Shown here: positions 5,700 through 5,742 of the stretch, in pieces
How positions within the stretch are numbered: position 1 is the stretch's first letter
Layout: each line of letters starts with the position of its first letter
Assembly (NCBI GenBank): GCA_018663815.1
Contig: JABJPQ010000172.1
Span: 1 to 5,742 of the forward strand
Length of the DNA stretch: 5,742 bases
Source: Halobacteriovoraceae bacterium
GTDB taxonomy: Bacteria > Bdellovibrionota > Bacteriovoracia > Bacteriovoracales > Bacteriovoracaceae
Direction of reading: 5' to 3'
The notes under the pieces: generated by a model
Told to the model about the DNA's origin: nothing
The model's database searches: none
Seen by the model: only the letters and a program-made list of their open reading frames with translations
Position numbers and translations under genes: made by a program

Positions 5700-5742
5700 C
5701 GCTAATTGTTATCGAAGGTTTCTTTTCCTTATGAGTGTAAGA

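Noticed and set aside
5502..5705. Plus-strand open frame of 67 codons overlapping the end of the third secreted protein.
   Set aside because: It overlaps the gene in another frame, has no signal or domain, and runs through the likely terminator region.

Overview
The window is AT-rich bacterial DNA, roughly two thirds A+T by eye. Short gaps, overlapping genes, Shine-Dalgarno sites and Sec-type signal peptides point to a Gram-negative-type bacterium. The species cannot be fixed from this piece; a low-G+C proteobacterium or bdellovibrio-like lineage would fit, as a guess only. No RNA genes, insertion sequences or CRISPR arrays were seen.

Left edge (1-510, minus strand): the first 170 codons of an exported protein of unknown family whose 3' end lies outside the window. 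A 194-base AT-rich gap follows, with a possible promoter and an 18-base inverted repeat.

Middle (705-3750, minus strand): a tightly packed four-gene operon, read from right to left. It encodes a YdjC/ChbG-type carbohydrate deacetylase, two class I SAM-dependent methyltransferases, and a GT-B glycosyltransferase of the MurG/MJ1255 type. The genes are separated by 1 base or overlap by 20 and 4 bases. The set looks like a small glycan or glycolipid tailoring cassette (remove an acetyl group, methylate, add a sugar). The second methyltransferase is broken by one in-frame TAA at 2057-2059. The same frame continues past it with conserved methyltransferase motifs and ends in an ATGA overlap with the glycosyltransferase, so this is a recent nonsense mutation, a sequence error, or possibly readthrough.

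Divergent gap (3751-4048): a good extended -10 promoter reads rightward, and a 15-base inverted repeat lies upstream of the leftward operon.

Right part (4049-5650, plus strand): three consecutive genes for small secreted, cysteine-containing proteins. The first two are divergent paralogues with matching cysteine patterns (ECP-x-N-x-F, then 44 residues, then CC at the C-terminus); the third is a weaker relative. I do not recognise the family. They look like an expanding cluster of exported, disulfide-stabilised proteins and are the most likely novel element here.
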